A DNA stretch of 64,000 nt, from contig NZ_JBFAPK010000023.1 of assembly GCF_040676675.1 (NCBI RefSeq), positions 1 to 64,000 on the forward strand, written 5' to 3'. Positions 15,594 to 23,846 of the stretch are shown here, piece by piece (position 1 is the stretch's first letter; every line of letters starts with the position of its first letter). This DNA comes from JBFAPK01 sp040676675. GTDB taxonomy: Bacteria; Actinomycetota; Actinomycetes; Mycobacteriales; Micromonosporaceae. The notes under the pieces were generated by a model. That model made no database searches. It saw nothing but the letters and a program-made list of their open reading frames with translations, and was not told the DNA's origin. The position numbers and the translations under genes are program-made.

Positions 15594-16247
15594 ATGACCA
15601 GGAAGTCGTTGCCACTCACCGACGAGCTGCACTCCTACATCGTGGCGCACGGTACGCCGCCGGACGAGCTGGCTCAGGAACTCGCCGAGGAGACGCAGGC
15701 GGCGCTGCCGGACGAGGCGGGCATGCAGGTCGCCCCGGAGCAGGCGGCGTTCCTCACGTTCCTGACCCGGCTGCTGGACGTCCGGCACGCGGTGGAGATC
15801 GGCACCTTCACCGGGATGTCCTCGCTCGCCATCGCCCGTGGCCTGCCCGAGGGCGGGCGGCTGACCTGCTTCGACATCTCCTCCGAGTTCACCTCGGTGG
15901 CCCAGCGGTACTGGGAGCGGGCCGGGGTGAGCGACCGGATCGAGCTGCGCATCGGGCCGGCCGCCGAGACGCTGCGGTCGCTGCCGACGGAGCCGCACCT
16001 GGACCTGGCGTTCATCGACGCGGACAAGACCGGCTATCCGCTCTACTGGTCGGAACTGGTGCCCCGGATGCGGCCCGGTGGGGTCATCGCCGTCGACAAC
16101 GTGCTGCGGCACGGCCGGGTACTGGCGCCGCAGGACGAAGCCGACCGGGCCATCGCCGCCTTCAACGAGACGGTCCGCGACGACGTACGGGTCGACGTGG
16201 TGATGTTGCCGGTCGCCGACGGTCTGACGCTCGCCCGGCGCCGCTGA
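15594..16247 (+). CDS. Class I SAM-dependent O-methyltransferase
   Basis: A 217-residue protein of the caffeoyl-CoA/catechol O-methyltransferase family (methyltransf_3). SAM-binding motif: AVEIGTFTGMSSLAIARGL; acidic metal/substrate segment: LAFIDADKTGYPLYW; VIAVDNVLRHGRV lies after it. These are the metal-dependent catechol-type features. It is cytoplasmic; the substrate is unknown. The -10-like TAACGT (15582-15587) overlaps maf's stop codon and ends 6 bp before the ATG, so it probably has its own leaderless promoter. Confidence 0.9.
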   Translation: MTRKSLPLTDELHSYIVAHGTPPDELAQELAEETQAALPDEAGMQVAPEQAAFLTFLTRLLDVRHAVEIGTFTGMSSLAIARGLPEGGRLTCFDISSEFTSVAQRYWERAGVSDRIELRIGPAAETLRSLPTEPHLDLAFIDADKTGYPLYWSELVPRMRPGGVIAVDNVLRHGRVLAPQDEADRAIAAFNETVRDDVRVDVVMLPVADGLTLARRR

Positions 16248-16342
16248 CGGGGTCGGACTCCGGAACGTCGGGCCGGCCGTCCGGGTTGTCCTCTTCCGCC
16301 CTTGCGCGCGCCGCCGTACCCATCCACGATCACGGATAGCTC

Positions 16343-16373
16343 GCGCCCACGGCACCGTCGGTGCCGTGGGCGC
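16343..16373 (+). terminator. Hairpin downstream of the O-methyltransferase gene
   Basis: A perfect 14-bp inverted repeat (16343-16356 and 16360-16373) with a 3-base loop lies 96 bp after the methyltransferase stop. It has no T-run, as is common for GC-rich actinobacterial terminators. It also precedes the beta-helix gene. Confidence 0.7.
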
Positions 16374-16457
16374 ACATCTCGTGATCGAAACGGCCGCGAG
16401 CGGGCGACGCCTTCGCAGCCGCGTACGGCGGCCGAGCGGCACCGGAGGAGGGTCGGC

Positions 16458-17633
16458 ATGCTGGAGTTTCCGGAGTCCAACCGGCGAGCGCTGCTGCGGG
16501 CGGCGGGTGGCACGTTCGCCGCCGCGGCGGCGGCGGCGGCGGTACCGATGGTGGCCGGCATGGCGCCCTCGCCGGCGTACGCGGTCGTCGTCTCCGGGCT
16601 TCCCTGGGTCGGTCCCGCCGGCTCGGGCGCCCCGTTCGAGGTCGATCCGGCCGTCGGCGCCCAGCAGGCGATCAACGACGCGCTGGCGGCCGTCGGCCAG
16701 GGCGCGGTCTTCGTGGCCGGCGGCACGTACCCGGTGAAGGGGCCCATCGTCCTCGGCGACCGGCAGAGCCTCGTCGGCGCCGGCCCGCTCTCCACGCTGT
16801 TGAAGGCCGCCCCCGGCTTCGCCGGCAGCGCGCTGGTCCAGACTCCGTCGGGCACCTTCACCGGCTCGCGCGTCTCGGTACGCGACATCGGGCTGGACGC
16901 CGCGAAGCTCGCCGCCAACGGGATCAACCTGCAGATCTCGGCGAAGCCCACGACGTACGGGCCGGACCCGGCGCCCTGGCTGTCCCGGGTCTTCGTCGCC
17001 CAGACCACGGGCGACGGGATCTTCCTGGGCGGGGCCTACTCCGGCGGGCAGCGGGAGTTCAAGGTGACCGACTGCCGGGTCGAGAACGCCGGCGGCTGGG
17101 CGTACCACCTGGACTCCTCCGACGGGTTCGTCAGCGGCTGTTCCGCCCAGGGCGGCACGCTGGGCGGCTACCACCTGGCGGGCGGCAACATCAAGGTCTG
17201 GGGCTCGAAGGTGTACGGCTCGGGGTCCGGCGCCACCCCCGGGCCGGGTTTCCGCGTCGGCACCCGCGCCACCGTGGTGGGTTGCGAGGCGCAGGACACT
17301 CGCGGCTGCGGCTTCGAGATCGTGGGGCGGGGTGCCACCGTCTCCGGCTGCACGGCCGACTCCACCGGCGTCGGCGACCCCGGTACCGACCGCTACTCGG
17401 CCGGCTTCTACGTGGGCAGTTCGGCGGTGAGCGTCGACGGCAACGCGTACCAGCGGGCCGGTGGCGGCGGGTCGTGGATTCCTGCGAAGGGCATGATGTG
17501 GGCGCTGTACCTCGCGTCCGGCGTGGACTACGTGATGGCCCGCGTCGTCGGCGACCCGAACCGGCCCGCTCCCTTCGTGGGCGGGGTGAGCGGCACGGTG
17601 GGCGCCAAATCGTCGGTCACGGTCCTGGTCTGA
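16458..17633 (+). CDS. Secreted right-handed beta-helix protein (pectate-lyase-like fold)
   Basis: A 391-residue exported protein. The start has GGAGGAGGG upstream. The N-terminus is a twin-arginine-type signal (NRRALLRAAGG followed by a long alanine core, cleavage near YAV, about residue 38). The mature part begins with AQQAINDALAAVGQGAVF and continues with repeated short strands (DCRVENAGGWAYHL, GCSAQGG, GSKVYGSGSG, GCEAQDTRGCG, GCTADSTG), the parallel beta-helix ladder of pectate_lyase_3-like proteins. It probably acts on or binds polysaccharide outside the cell. No catalytic residues could be assigned. Confidence 0.82.
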   Translation: MLEFPESNRRALLRAAGGTFAAAAAAAAVPMVAGMAPSPAYAVVVSGLPWVGPAGSGAPFEVDPAVGAQQAINDALAAVGQGAVFVAGGTYPVKGPIVLGDRQSLVGAGPLSTLLKAAPGFAGSALVQTPSGTFTGSRVSVRDIGLDAAKLAANGINLQISAKPTTYGPDPAPWLSRVFVAQTTGDGIFLGGAYSGGQREFKVTDCRVENAGGWAYHLDSSDGFVSGCSAQGGTLGGYHLAGGNIKVWGSKVYGSGSGATPGPGFRVGTRATVVGCEAQDTRGCGFEIVGRGATVSGCTADSTGVGDPGTDRYSAGFYVGSSAVSVDGNAYQRAGGGGSWIPAKGMMWALYLASGVDYVMARVVGDPNRPAPFVGGVSGTVGAKSSVTVLV

Positions 17634-17664
17634 GCGGCCCGGCCACCGGGACTCGCACGCTCGC

Positions 17665-17722
17665 CGATCTAGGGCAAATCGTCGTGATTGGAGATCGAAC
17701 CACAGGGATATGCCCTAGATCG
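17665..17722. repeat. Near-perfect palindromic element between convergent genes
   Basis: CGATCTAGGGCA at 17665-17676 is matched exactly by its reverse complement at 17711-17722; after one mismatch pairing continues for three more bases (15 of 16). The centre is about 26 bases. It sits between the ends of two convergent genes and may be a bidirectional terminator or an interspersed palindromic repeat. Confidence 0.75.
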
Positions 17723-17753
17723 ACGTGGGCTAGCGGCGCGGCGAGTGCGGTCG

Positions 17754-18989
17754 CTACGCCTCCGCCTCCGCGGCCTGGACGGCGGGCGCGGCCGGCCCGT
17801 CGATGCGGGCGTCTAGCGGCGGCAGGGCCGCGGCGCGCAGCCGCAGCGCCCGCCCGAGGCGTACCGCGAGCAGCGCGGCCACCGCGATGAGGCCCGGGAC
17901 CAGCAGGAACGCCAGGTGCGGTCCGGCCACGTCGGAGAGACGACCGAGTACGACGGGAGCGACCCCGAACCCGACCGCCACCGAGTACGACGAGTAGGCC
18001 GACGCCCGGTCGGCCTGCCCCTCGGCGGCGGCCAGCGCGACCGAGATGCCGAGCGGGTAGTGCATGCCGTTGCCGAGCCCGACGAGCAGCAGCCCGAGGA
18101 CGGCGAGCCAGCCGACGGTGGCGAGCCAGAAGACGGCGAACCCGGCGAGGGAGACGCCCAGGGCCCCGACCAGCAGCGGGATCGGCGGGACCCGCAGGGC
18201 GACGCGGCCTCCGGCGATCCGCCCGACGCACATCCCGGCGACGATGGAGGCGAGCGCCGCGGAGGCCGCGCCGGCGGACATGCCGGCATGGGTACGCAGC
18301 ACGTCGGCCGACCAGAGCGAGAGGCAGACCTCGATCGAGCCGGTGACGCCGAGCAGGCACCAGGCGATCCAGTACGCCCGGGGCAGCCGGCCGGCGCTGG
18401 CCGTACCGGTCGTCGGGTCGGCGCCGCGCCCCGGGCGTACCCGGAACGCGAGCGCGGCCAGGGCGACCAGCGCGATCAGCCCGACCTCGGCGGCGAGTGC
18501 CGGCCGCCAGCCGGCGCCGGCGCCGACGGCGAGCCCGATGACGATGGGCGCGAGGATTCCCATGCCGGCGCAGGCGGCGTTGGCCTCGCTGATCGCGGCC
18601 GGCGCCGCCGACCGGTGGTGCGCCACGAGCGTGGTGTTGATGCCGCTGACCAGCAGCGTGCCGGCCGTCGAGGTGAAGACCGTGGCGGCGAGGGTGGCGG
18701 CGGTGGGCCGGAGCAGGCAGAGCGCGGCCACGCCGACGGCGACACCGGCGAGGGCGCACCAGGTCGCCCAGCCCCGGCCGAGCCGCCGGGACAGGACCGG
18801 GAAGAGCAGCCCGCCGAGCACCCCGCCGACGGCCAGCCCGGTGCTGTGCAGGCCGGCGACGGCGGCGCTGGTGTGCTGCTCGTCGCGGAGCAGCGGCACG
18901 ACCGGACCGAAGCCGTAGAGGAAGAAGCCCCACACGCCGAGTTGCGCGTAGCTGAGCCACGTGAGCCGGTCGTGTAAGAGGCGAGGCAC
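17754..18989 (-). CDS. MFS transporter
   Basis: A 411-residue integral membrane protein with about twelve hydrophobic segments in two bundles of six, rich in Ala/Leu/Val/Gly. It is a major facilitator superfamily carrier; the first bundle contains FPVLSRRLGRGWATW, the usual cytoplasmic basic loop between helices 2 and 3. Substrate cannot be read from sequence; drug, sugar or metabolite export are possible. A TAACGT hexamer (18997-19002 on the reverse strand) ends 7 bp before the GTG start, suggesting a leaderless mRNA. Confidence 0.85.
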   Translation of the reverse strand: MPRLLHDRLTWLSYAQLGVWGFFLYGFGPVVPLLRDEQHTSAAVAGLHSTGLAVGGVLGGLLFPVLSRRLGRGWATWCALAGVAVGVAALCLLRPTAATLAATVFTSTAGTLLVSGINTTLVAHHRSAAPAAISEANAACAGMGILAPIVIGLAVGAGAGWRPALAAEVGLIALVALAALAFRVRPGRGADPTTGTASAGRLPRAYWIAWCLLGVTGSIEVCLSLWSADVLRTHAGMSAGAASAALASIVAGMCVGRIAGGRVALRVPPIPLLVGALGVSLAGFAVFWLATVGWLAVLGLLLVGLGNGMHYPLGISVALAAAEGQADRASAYSSYSVAVGFGVAPVVLGRLSDVAGPHLAFLLVPGLIAVAALLAVRLGRALRLRAAALPPLDARIDGPAAPAVQAAEAEA

Positions 18990-19037
18990 GGTCGAGACGT
19001 TACCGGGTCACCGGCTCGCGGTGCCGCCGGGCCGGAA

Positions 19038-19077
19038 CGCCGCCGGGCCAGAACCAGCGGGTTCCGGCCCGGCGGCG
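19038..19077 (-). terminator. Strong hairpin after the ABC permease gene
   Basis: Arms 19038-19055 and 19060-19077 pair at 17 of 18 positions with a 4-base loop. It lies 11 bp beyond the stop of the exporter permease on the reverse strand and upstream of the MFS gene, so it likely ends the exporter transcript. Confidence 0.8.
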
Positions 19078-19088
19078 ACGGGGACGAA

Positions 19089-19844
19089 CTACCGCACGCT
19101 GCGCGCGAACTCGCGGGCGGCCCACCAGACGGCGGCGGCGGTCAGTACGGCCACGATGGTCAGCCCCTGCCACACCCGGTCGTTGCCGAGGTCTCCCGCG
19201 AAGAGCGCCCGGGTGCCGTCGACGGCCCAGGAGAACGGGTTCCAGTCGGCGACGTGGCGCAGCCAGGACGGTGCGAAGGTCAGCGGCAGCAGGATGCCGG
19301 AGAGCAGCAGCACCGGCTGGGCGATCGTGTTCATCAGCGGCGCCAGCGCGTCCTCGCTCTTGACCCGCAGCGCGATGCCGTACGAGACCGCCGAGGTCAT
19401 CAGCGCGATCAGCGCGAGCATCAGGTACGCCAGCAGCAGGTCCCCGATGAAGACGGTGAGCCCGAAGGCCAGGGCCAGCAGCGTGATGATGATGGCCTGG
19501 GCGATCAGCGAGACCACGTCCCGCAGCGAGCGCCCGAGCAGCAGGGCGAGCCGGCTGACCGGGGTGACCCGCGACCGTTCGATCACGCCGGCCCGCAGCT
19601 CGGCGATCAACCCGAATCCCTGGAACAACCCGCCGAAGATGGCGAGCAGCACCAGCAGGCCCGGTACGAAGATCCGGTACGCCTCGGCCTGGGTGGGGGC
19701 GTTCAGCGCGGGCTTGAGCAGCGGGGCGAAGAGCAGCAGGTACATCACCGGCTGGAAGACGCCGACGAAGATCCAGATGGGGTTGCGGATCAGCAGCAGG
19801 AACTGCCGCTGGAAGATCAGCCAGGTGTCCCGGGCGAGTTTCAT
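19089..19844 (-). CDS. ABC-2 type exporter permease (DrrB-like)
   Basis: A 251-residue permease with six predicted membrane segments, of the ABC2_membrane family (daunorubicin-resistance DrrB type). It opens with LARDTWLIFQRQFLLLIRNP and has FGLIAELRAGVIERSRVTPVSR, the conserved cytoplasmic coupling segment. It follows the ATPase gene by 25 bp on the same strand, so both form one exporter operon for a hydrophobic compound or lipid. The ATG follows GGAGAAT-type sequence (AGGAGAATCCG). Confidence 0.9.
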   Translation of the reverse strand: MKLARDTWLIFQRQFLLLIRNPIWIFVGVFQPVMYLLLFAPLLKPALNAPTQAEAYRIFVPGLLVLLAIFGGLFQGFGLIAELRAGVIERSRVTPVSRLALLLGRSLRDVVSLIAQAIIITLLALAFGLTVFIGDLLLAYLMLALIALMTSAVSYGIALRVKSEDALAPLMNTIAQPVLLLSGILLPLTFAPSWLRHVADWNPFSWAVDGTRALFAGDLGNDRVWQGLTIVAVLTAAAVWWAAREFARSVR

Positions 19845-19869
19845 CGGATTCTCCTGTGTGGGGGCGGGG

Positions 19870-20826
19870 TCAGGACTCGCGCAGCGAGCGGCCGGTCTTG
19901 GTGAGGAAGACGTCGTCGAGGCTCGGCCGGTGCAGCTCGATGGAGCTGAGCGCGATACCGGCGGCGTCGAGCGTGCGCAGGATCTGCGGCATGACGGTGG
20001 TGCCGTCCTCCACGTAGAGCCGCAGCCCGCCCTCGTCGGGGGTCTCCAGCTTCGTCACGTACGGCTCGGTGTCGAAGACCTCGGCGGCCCGGGACGCGGC
20101 ACCGTCGACGCCCACGATGACGACGTCGCCGGAGACCTCGCGCTTGAGTTCGGCGGGCGTCCCCTCGGCGACGATCTCGCCATGGTCCATGATCGCGATC
20201 CGGTCGCAGAGCGCGTCGGCCTCGTCCAGGTAGTGCGTGGTGATGAAGACGGTCATCCCCTCGTCACGGAGGCGCCGGATCTCGTCCCACATGTGCGCCC
20301 GACTCTGCGGGTCGAGCCCGGTGGTCGGCTCGTCCAGAAAGACGATCTTCGGCTCGTGGATGATCCCGAGGGCGATGTCGACCCGGCGGCGCTGCCCGCC
20401 GGAGTAGGTCTTGCACTTGCGATCGGCGTACTCGGTCAGTTGGAACGCCTCCAGGGCGCGGACCGTACGCGCCTGCGCCTCGGCCTTGCCGAGCCCGTAC
20501 AGCCGGGCCTGGAGCACCAGCTCCTCGCGCGCCGTCGAGTCGTCCCAGGTGCTGCCGCCCTGGGCCACGTAGCCGATCCGCCGCCGCACCCCCGCCGGGT
20601 CTTTCCGCAGGTCGGCGCCGGCCAGGGTGGCCTCGCCGCCGTCGGGCTCGATCAGCGTGGCGAGCATGCGCAGGGTCGTCGTCTTGCCGGCGCCGTTCGG
20701 GCCGAGGAAGCCGAAGATCTCCCCCTCGGCCACGACGAGGTCGACGCCGCGCACCGCCTCCACCGTCTTCGTCTCTTTGCCCTGTCGGGAGCGGAACGAC
20801 TTCCGCAGCCCTCTGGTCTCGATCAT
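19870..20826 (-). CDS. ABC exporter ATP-binding protein (DrrA-like)
   Basis: A 318-residue ATPase of the daunorubicin-resistance family. Walker A GPNGAGKTT, signature YSGGQRRRVDIALG, Walker B IVFLDEPTTGLDP, H-loop in FITTHYLDEADAL, and the long C-terminal extension typical of DrrA (ending LEDVFLTKTGR-like residues). ATG at 20826 is preceded by GGAGCAG; an upstream in-frame start exists but has no ribosome site. It pairs with the permease to export a drug or lipid. Upstream lie a candidate TTGACT/TAGCCT promoter and a PadR-type operator, so it is probably repressed by the PadR protein encoded next door. Confidence 0.93.
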   Translation of the reverse strand: MIETRGLRKSFRSRQGKETKTVEAVRGVDLVVAEGEIFGFLGPNGAGKTTTLRMLATLIEPDGGEATLAGADLRKDPAGVRRRIGYVAQGGSTWDDSTAREELVLQARLYGLGKAEAQARTVRALEAFQLTEYADRKCKTYSGGQRRRVDIALGIIHEPKIVFLDEPTTGLDPQSRAHMWDEIRRLRDEGMTVFITTHYLDEADALCDRIAIMDHGEIVAEGTPAELKREVSGDVVIVGVDGAASRAAEVFDTEPYVTKLETPDEGGLRLYVEDGTTVMPQILRTLDAAGIALSSIELHRPSLDDVFLTKTGRSLRES

Positions 20827-20938
20827 TTTCTGCTCCTGGTCGGTCAGGCCGGTCGAACCGCCGGCCACGTCCCCCGGGGACCACGCCAAGAGGCGCCCAC
20901 CCCAACGCTCGGCCGAGGCTAACGCGATATAGCTTTTT

Positions 20939-20954
20939 TAGTCAAGGTTGATTA
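20939..20954. promoter_or_regulatory. Candidate PadR operator at the exporter promoter
   Basis: TAGTCAA-GG-TTGATTA (20939-20954) is an inverted repeat overlapping the PadR stop codon. On the reverse strand it covers TTGACT, a -35 match, followed 18 bp later by TAGCCT. The half-site TAGTCAA recurs in the palindrome upstream of padR, which supports a common regulator. Confidence 0.6.
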
Positions 20955-21650
20955 TTTCTTGTTGTCGCCCACCCGACCGGACCCGCCGTCGGACGCCGGA
21001 TCAGCCACACCCGACGCCGGATCAGCCTCACCCGACGCCGCCCCGGCCTCACCCGGTGGCGACCAGTTGTTCCAACCCTGCGTGCCGGCCAGCTCGTCCG
21101 GCACGTACGAGACTCCCGACTCGACCAGCCCGGCGACCCGCTCGCACCAGGCCATCTCGGCCTCCGCCCGGGCGATCCACAGCTCGAACATCCAGGCCAC
21201 GTGCAGCGGCTTCGACTTGCTGATCCAGTCCGACTCCAGCGCCGTGCGCATCGACTCGGCGTTGGCCCGCAGCAGCCGCGCCCGGTTGCGCAGCGCAGCC
21301 ACCGCCTCCTCGCGCGGCAGCGCCGGCAGGAAGGAGAAGGCCGCCACGAACGGGTCGTGCGTCTCCTGGAACCGCCACCACAGGTCGCGCAGCAGCGACT
21401 CGAACTCGTCCACGCCCTTCGCCGTGATCTCGTACGTCGTACGGGCCGGACGCGCGCCCACCTGCTCGGTGGAGACGGCCCGGAGCAGGCCCTCCTCGGC
21501 CAGCTTGCGCAGGGCGTGGTAGATCGAGCCGGGCTGCACGTTGGCCCATCGCTCCGCACCCCAGCTCAGCAGCTCGCGGCGTACGTCGTAGCCGTGCACC
21601 GGCTGCATCCAGTTGACCAGGCCAAGGATCATCATTCGAGTCGCAGACAC
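20952..21650 (-). CDS. PadR-family transcriptional regulator (with C-terminal Vir_act-like part)
   Basis: A 232-residue regulator. The winged-helix domain covers residues 6-85: ILGLVNWMQPVHGYDVRREL, then PGSIYHALRKLAEEGLL and RTTYEITAKGVDEF, the standard PadR pattern. The second half (about 95-200) is helical, the dimerisation part of PadR subfamily 1, and the tail is Ala/Asp-rich. The first start codon is GTG at 21650; ATGs at 21635/21632 are alternatives. It is followed by the DrrAB exporter on the same strand, which it likely represses until ligand appears. Palindromes with the same half-site flank the gene. Confidence 0.9.
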   Translation of the reverse strand: MSATRMMILGLVNWMQPVHGYDVRRELLSWGAERWANVQPGSIYHALRKLAEEGLLRAVSTEQVGARPARTTYEITAKGVDEFESLLRDLWWRFQETHDPFVAAFSFLPALPREEAVAALRNRARLLRANAESMRTALESDWISKSKPLHVAWMFELWIARAEAEMAWCERVAGLVESGVSYVPDELAGTQGWNNWSPPGEAGAASGEADPASGVADPASDGGSGRVGDNKK

Positions 21651-21661
21651 CCCACAAGCGT

Positions 21662-21681
21662 AATAGCCAAATTTGACTATT
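21662..21681. promoter_or_regulatory. Candidate PadR autoregulatory operator
   Basis: AATAGCCAAATTTGACTATT (21662-21681) is a palindrome with one non-matching position per arm, centred on CAAATTTG, 12 bp before the first padR start. Read on the reverse strand it contains TAGTCAA, the half-site also found at 20939. It is A+T-rich in a very GC-rich setting. Confidence 0.65.
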
Positions 21682-21726
21682 CGAGGTATGCCCTGGACGG
21701 CACGGGCGTGCCGGCTCCCCGGTCGC

Positions 21727-21830
21727 GGCCGGCCGACGCGGGACCGGCGACCGGGCGCGGCGGCGCGGAGAAGCGGCGGCCGGCCGACGCGGGACCGGCG
21801 ACCGGGCGCGGCGGCGCGGAGAAGCGGCGG
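21727..21830. repeat. 51-bp tandem repeat, two copies
   Basis: Two adjacent, apparently identical 51-bp units (21727-21777 and 21778-21828) followed by the first few bases of a third. The unit starts GGCCGGCCGACGCGGGACC. It lies in the gap between padR and the carboxylase gene. The period is a multiple of three, but no credible gene covers it. Confidence 0.85.
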
Positions 21831-22000
21831 CCGAACTGGCGGCCACCAGCGGTGTCAGTGTGGCATGCCACAAGCACGGGGGGCTCGGGCCGGGAAACGT
21901 GCCGATAAACTGCCCTGTCAGTAACGGGGAGGGGCGGTTCGCGATCCCCGGCACCGCGAGCAGGAGCGAGCCCCCAACGCCGCGAGCAAGAGGGAAGAGC

Positions 22001-23758
22001 GTGCGCAAGGTACTCATCGCCAACCGGGGCGAGATCGCCGTCCGGGTCATCCGTGCCTGCCGCGACGCCGGCCTGGGCAGCGTCGCCGTCTACGCCGACT
22101 CCGACCGGGAGGCGCTGCACACCACGCTCGCCGACGAGGCGTACGCCCTGGGCGGCGAGTCGGCGGCCGAGACGTACCTGCGGATCGACAAGCTGCTGGA
22201 CGTGGCGGCGCGGGCCGGCGCCGACGCCGTCCACCCCGGGTACGGGTTCCTCTCGGAGAACGCCGACTTCGCCGCGGCCGTCATCGAGGCCGGCCTGACC
22301 TGGATCGGGCCCACCCCGCAGGCGATCCGGGACCTCGGCGACAAGGTGACCGCGCGGCACATCGCCCAGCGCGCCGGCGCGCCGCTGGTGCCCGGCACCC
22401 CCGACCCGGTCAACGGCCCCGACGAGGTGATGGCCTTCGCCATCGACCACGGCCTGCCGGTGGCGATCAAGGCCGCCTTCGGCGGCGGCGGGCGCGGGCT
22501 CAAGGTGGCCCGCACGATGGAGGAGATCCCGGCCCTCTTCGAGTCGGCGACCCGGGAGGCGATCGCCGCCTTCGGCCGGGGCGAGTGCTTCGTCGAGCGC
22601 TACCTGGACCGGCCCCGCCACGTCGAGGCGCAGGTCCTCGCCGACCAGCACGGCAACGTGATCGTCGTGGGCACCCGGGACTGCTCGTTGCAGCGGCGGC
22701 ACCAGAAGCTGGTCGAGGAGGCCCCCGCGCCGTTCCTGACCGCCGAGCAGCGCGAGCAGATCCACTCCAGCGCCAAGGCGATCTGCCGCGAGGCGGGCTA
22801 CCACGGCGCCGGTACGGTCGAGTACCTCGTGGGCGCCGACGGGACCATCTCCTTCCTGGAGGTCAACACCCGGCTCCAGGTGGAGCATCCGGTCACCGAG
22901 GAGACCTCCGGCATCGACCTGGTACGCGAGCAGTTCCGCATCGCCGACGGTGAGAAGCTGCGGCTGGACGCCGACCCGGCGCCGCGCGGGCACTCGATCG
23001 AGTTCCGGATCAACGGCGAGGACCCGGGACGCAGCTTCCTGCCCGCCCCCGGTACGGTCACCGCGCTGCGGCTACCCACCGGCCCCGGCGTACGCGTCGA
23101 CACCGGCATCTCGGCCGGGGACGTGATCGGCGGCAACTTCGACTCGCTGCTCGCCAAGGTGATCATCACGGGCGAGACCCGGACCGAGGCGCTGGAGCGC
23201 GCCCGGCGGGCGCTGGACGAGATGGTCGTCGACGGGATGGCGACCGCGCTGCCGTTCCACCGCCTGGTGGTCCGGGACCCGGCCTTCACCGCCGAGCCGT
23301 TCACCGTGCACACGCGCTGGATCGAGACCGAGTTCGACAACACCATCGCCCCGTACGCCGCGCCCGCCGCGGCGCCGGCGCCGGCCGAGCGCGAGACCGT
23401 CGTGGTCGAGGTCGGCGGCAAGCGGCTGGAGGTGAGCCTCCCCGCCGGCTTCGGCGCCGGTACGGGCACCGCCCCCGCCGCCGCGACCGGTGGCCGACGG
23501 CCGGGCCGGCGCGGTACCGGCGGCAAGGCGGCCGGCGGCGCCGGCGGGGACGCGCTCACCTCCCCCATGCAGGGGACGATCGTGAAGGTCGCGGTCGCCG
23601 ACGGGGACACCGTAGCCGAGGGTGACCTGGTCGTGGTCCTGGAGGCGATGAAGATGGAGCAGCCGCTGCACGCCCACAAGGGCGGCGTGGTCTCCGGCCT
23701 GAGCGCCGACGTGGGCGCCGTGATCAGTGCCGGTGCCACCATCTGCACCATTTCCTGA
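22001..23758 (+). CDS. accA: Acetyl/propionyl-CoA carboxylase alpha chain (biotin carboxylase + BCCP)
   Basis: A 585-residue biotin-dependent carboxylase chain that carboxylates biotin with ATP and bicarbonate and carries it to the carboxyltransferase. Biotin-carboxylase N-domain: KVLIANRGEIAVRVIRAC; ATP-grasp loop GGGGRGLKV near residue 165; CSLQRRHQKLVEEAPAP; then EVNTRLQVEHPVTE. The biotinyl domain is at the C-terminus with EAMKMEQP, target lysine about residue 551. GTG at 22001 follows AGGGAAG. It supplies malonyl- or methylmalonyl-CoA. The matching epsilon subunit is at 11598; no beta chain lies in the window. Confidence 0.95.
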   Translation: MRKVLIANRGEIAVRVIRACRDAGLGSVAVYADSDREALHTTLADEAYALGGESAAETYLRIDKLLDVAARAGADAVHPGYGFLSENADFAAAVIEAGLTWIGPTPQAIRDLGDKVTARHIAQRAGAPLVPGTPDPVNGPDEVMAFAIDHGLPVAIKAAFGGGGRGLKVARTMEEIPALFESATREAIAAFGRGECFVERYLDRPRHVEAQVLADQHGNVIVVGTRDCSLQRRHQKLVEEAPAPFLTAEQREQIHSSAKAICREAGYHGAGTVEYLVGADGTISFLEVNTRLQVEHPVTEETSGIDLVREQFRIADGEKLRLDADPAPRGHSIEFRINGEDPGRSFLPAPGTVTALRLPTGPGVRVDTGISAGDVIGGNFDSLLAKVIITGETRTEALERARRALDEMVVDGMATALPFHRLVVRDPAFTAEPFTVHTRWIETEFDNTIAPYAAPAAAPAPAERETVVVEVGGKRLEVSLPAGFGAGTGTAPAAATGGRRPGRRGTGGKAAGGAGGDALTSPMQGTIVKVAVADGDTVAEGDLVVVLEAMKMEQPLHAHKGGVVSGLSADVGAVISAGATICTIS

Positions 23759-23762
23759 CGCC

Positions 23763-23790
23763 GGCCGGCCCGCCACGGGGCGGGCCGGCC
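23763..23790 (+). terminator. Hairpin after accA
   Basis: A perfect 12-bp GC inverted repeat (23763-23774 and 23779-23790) with a 4-base loop begins 5 bp after the accA stop. No T-run follows. Confidence 0.8.
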
Positions 23791-23846
23791 CGACCGGTTC
23801 CGTCGCGGCCCCGGCGGGATCGTCGCGGGGCGGCCATGATTGCCAG

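Noticed and set aside
21673..21924. Open frame covering the 51-bp tandem repeat
   Set aside because: Encodes Arg/Ala/Gly low complexity, has no ribosome site, and overlaps the padR operator region; treated as a non-coding repeat.
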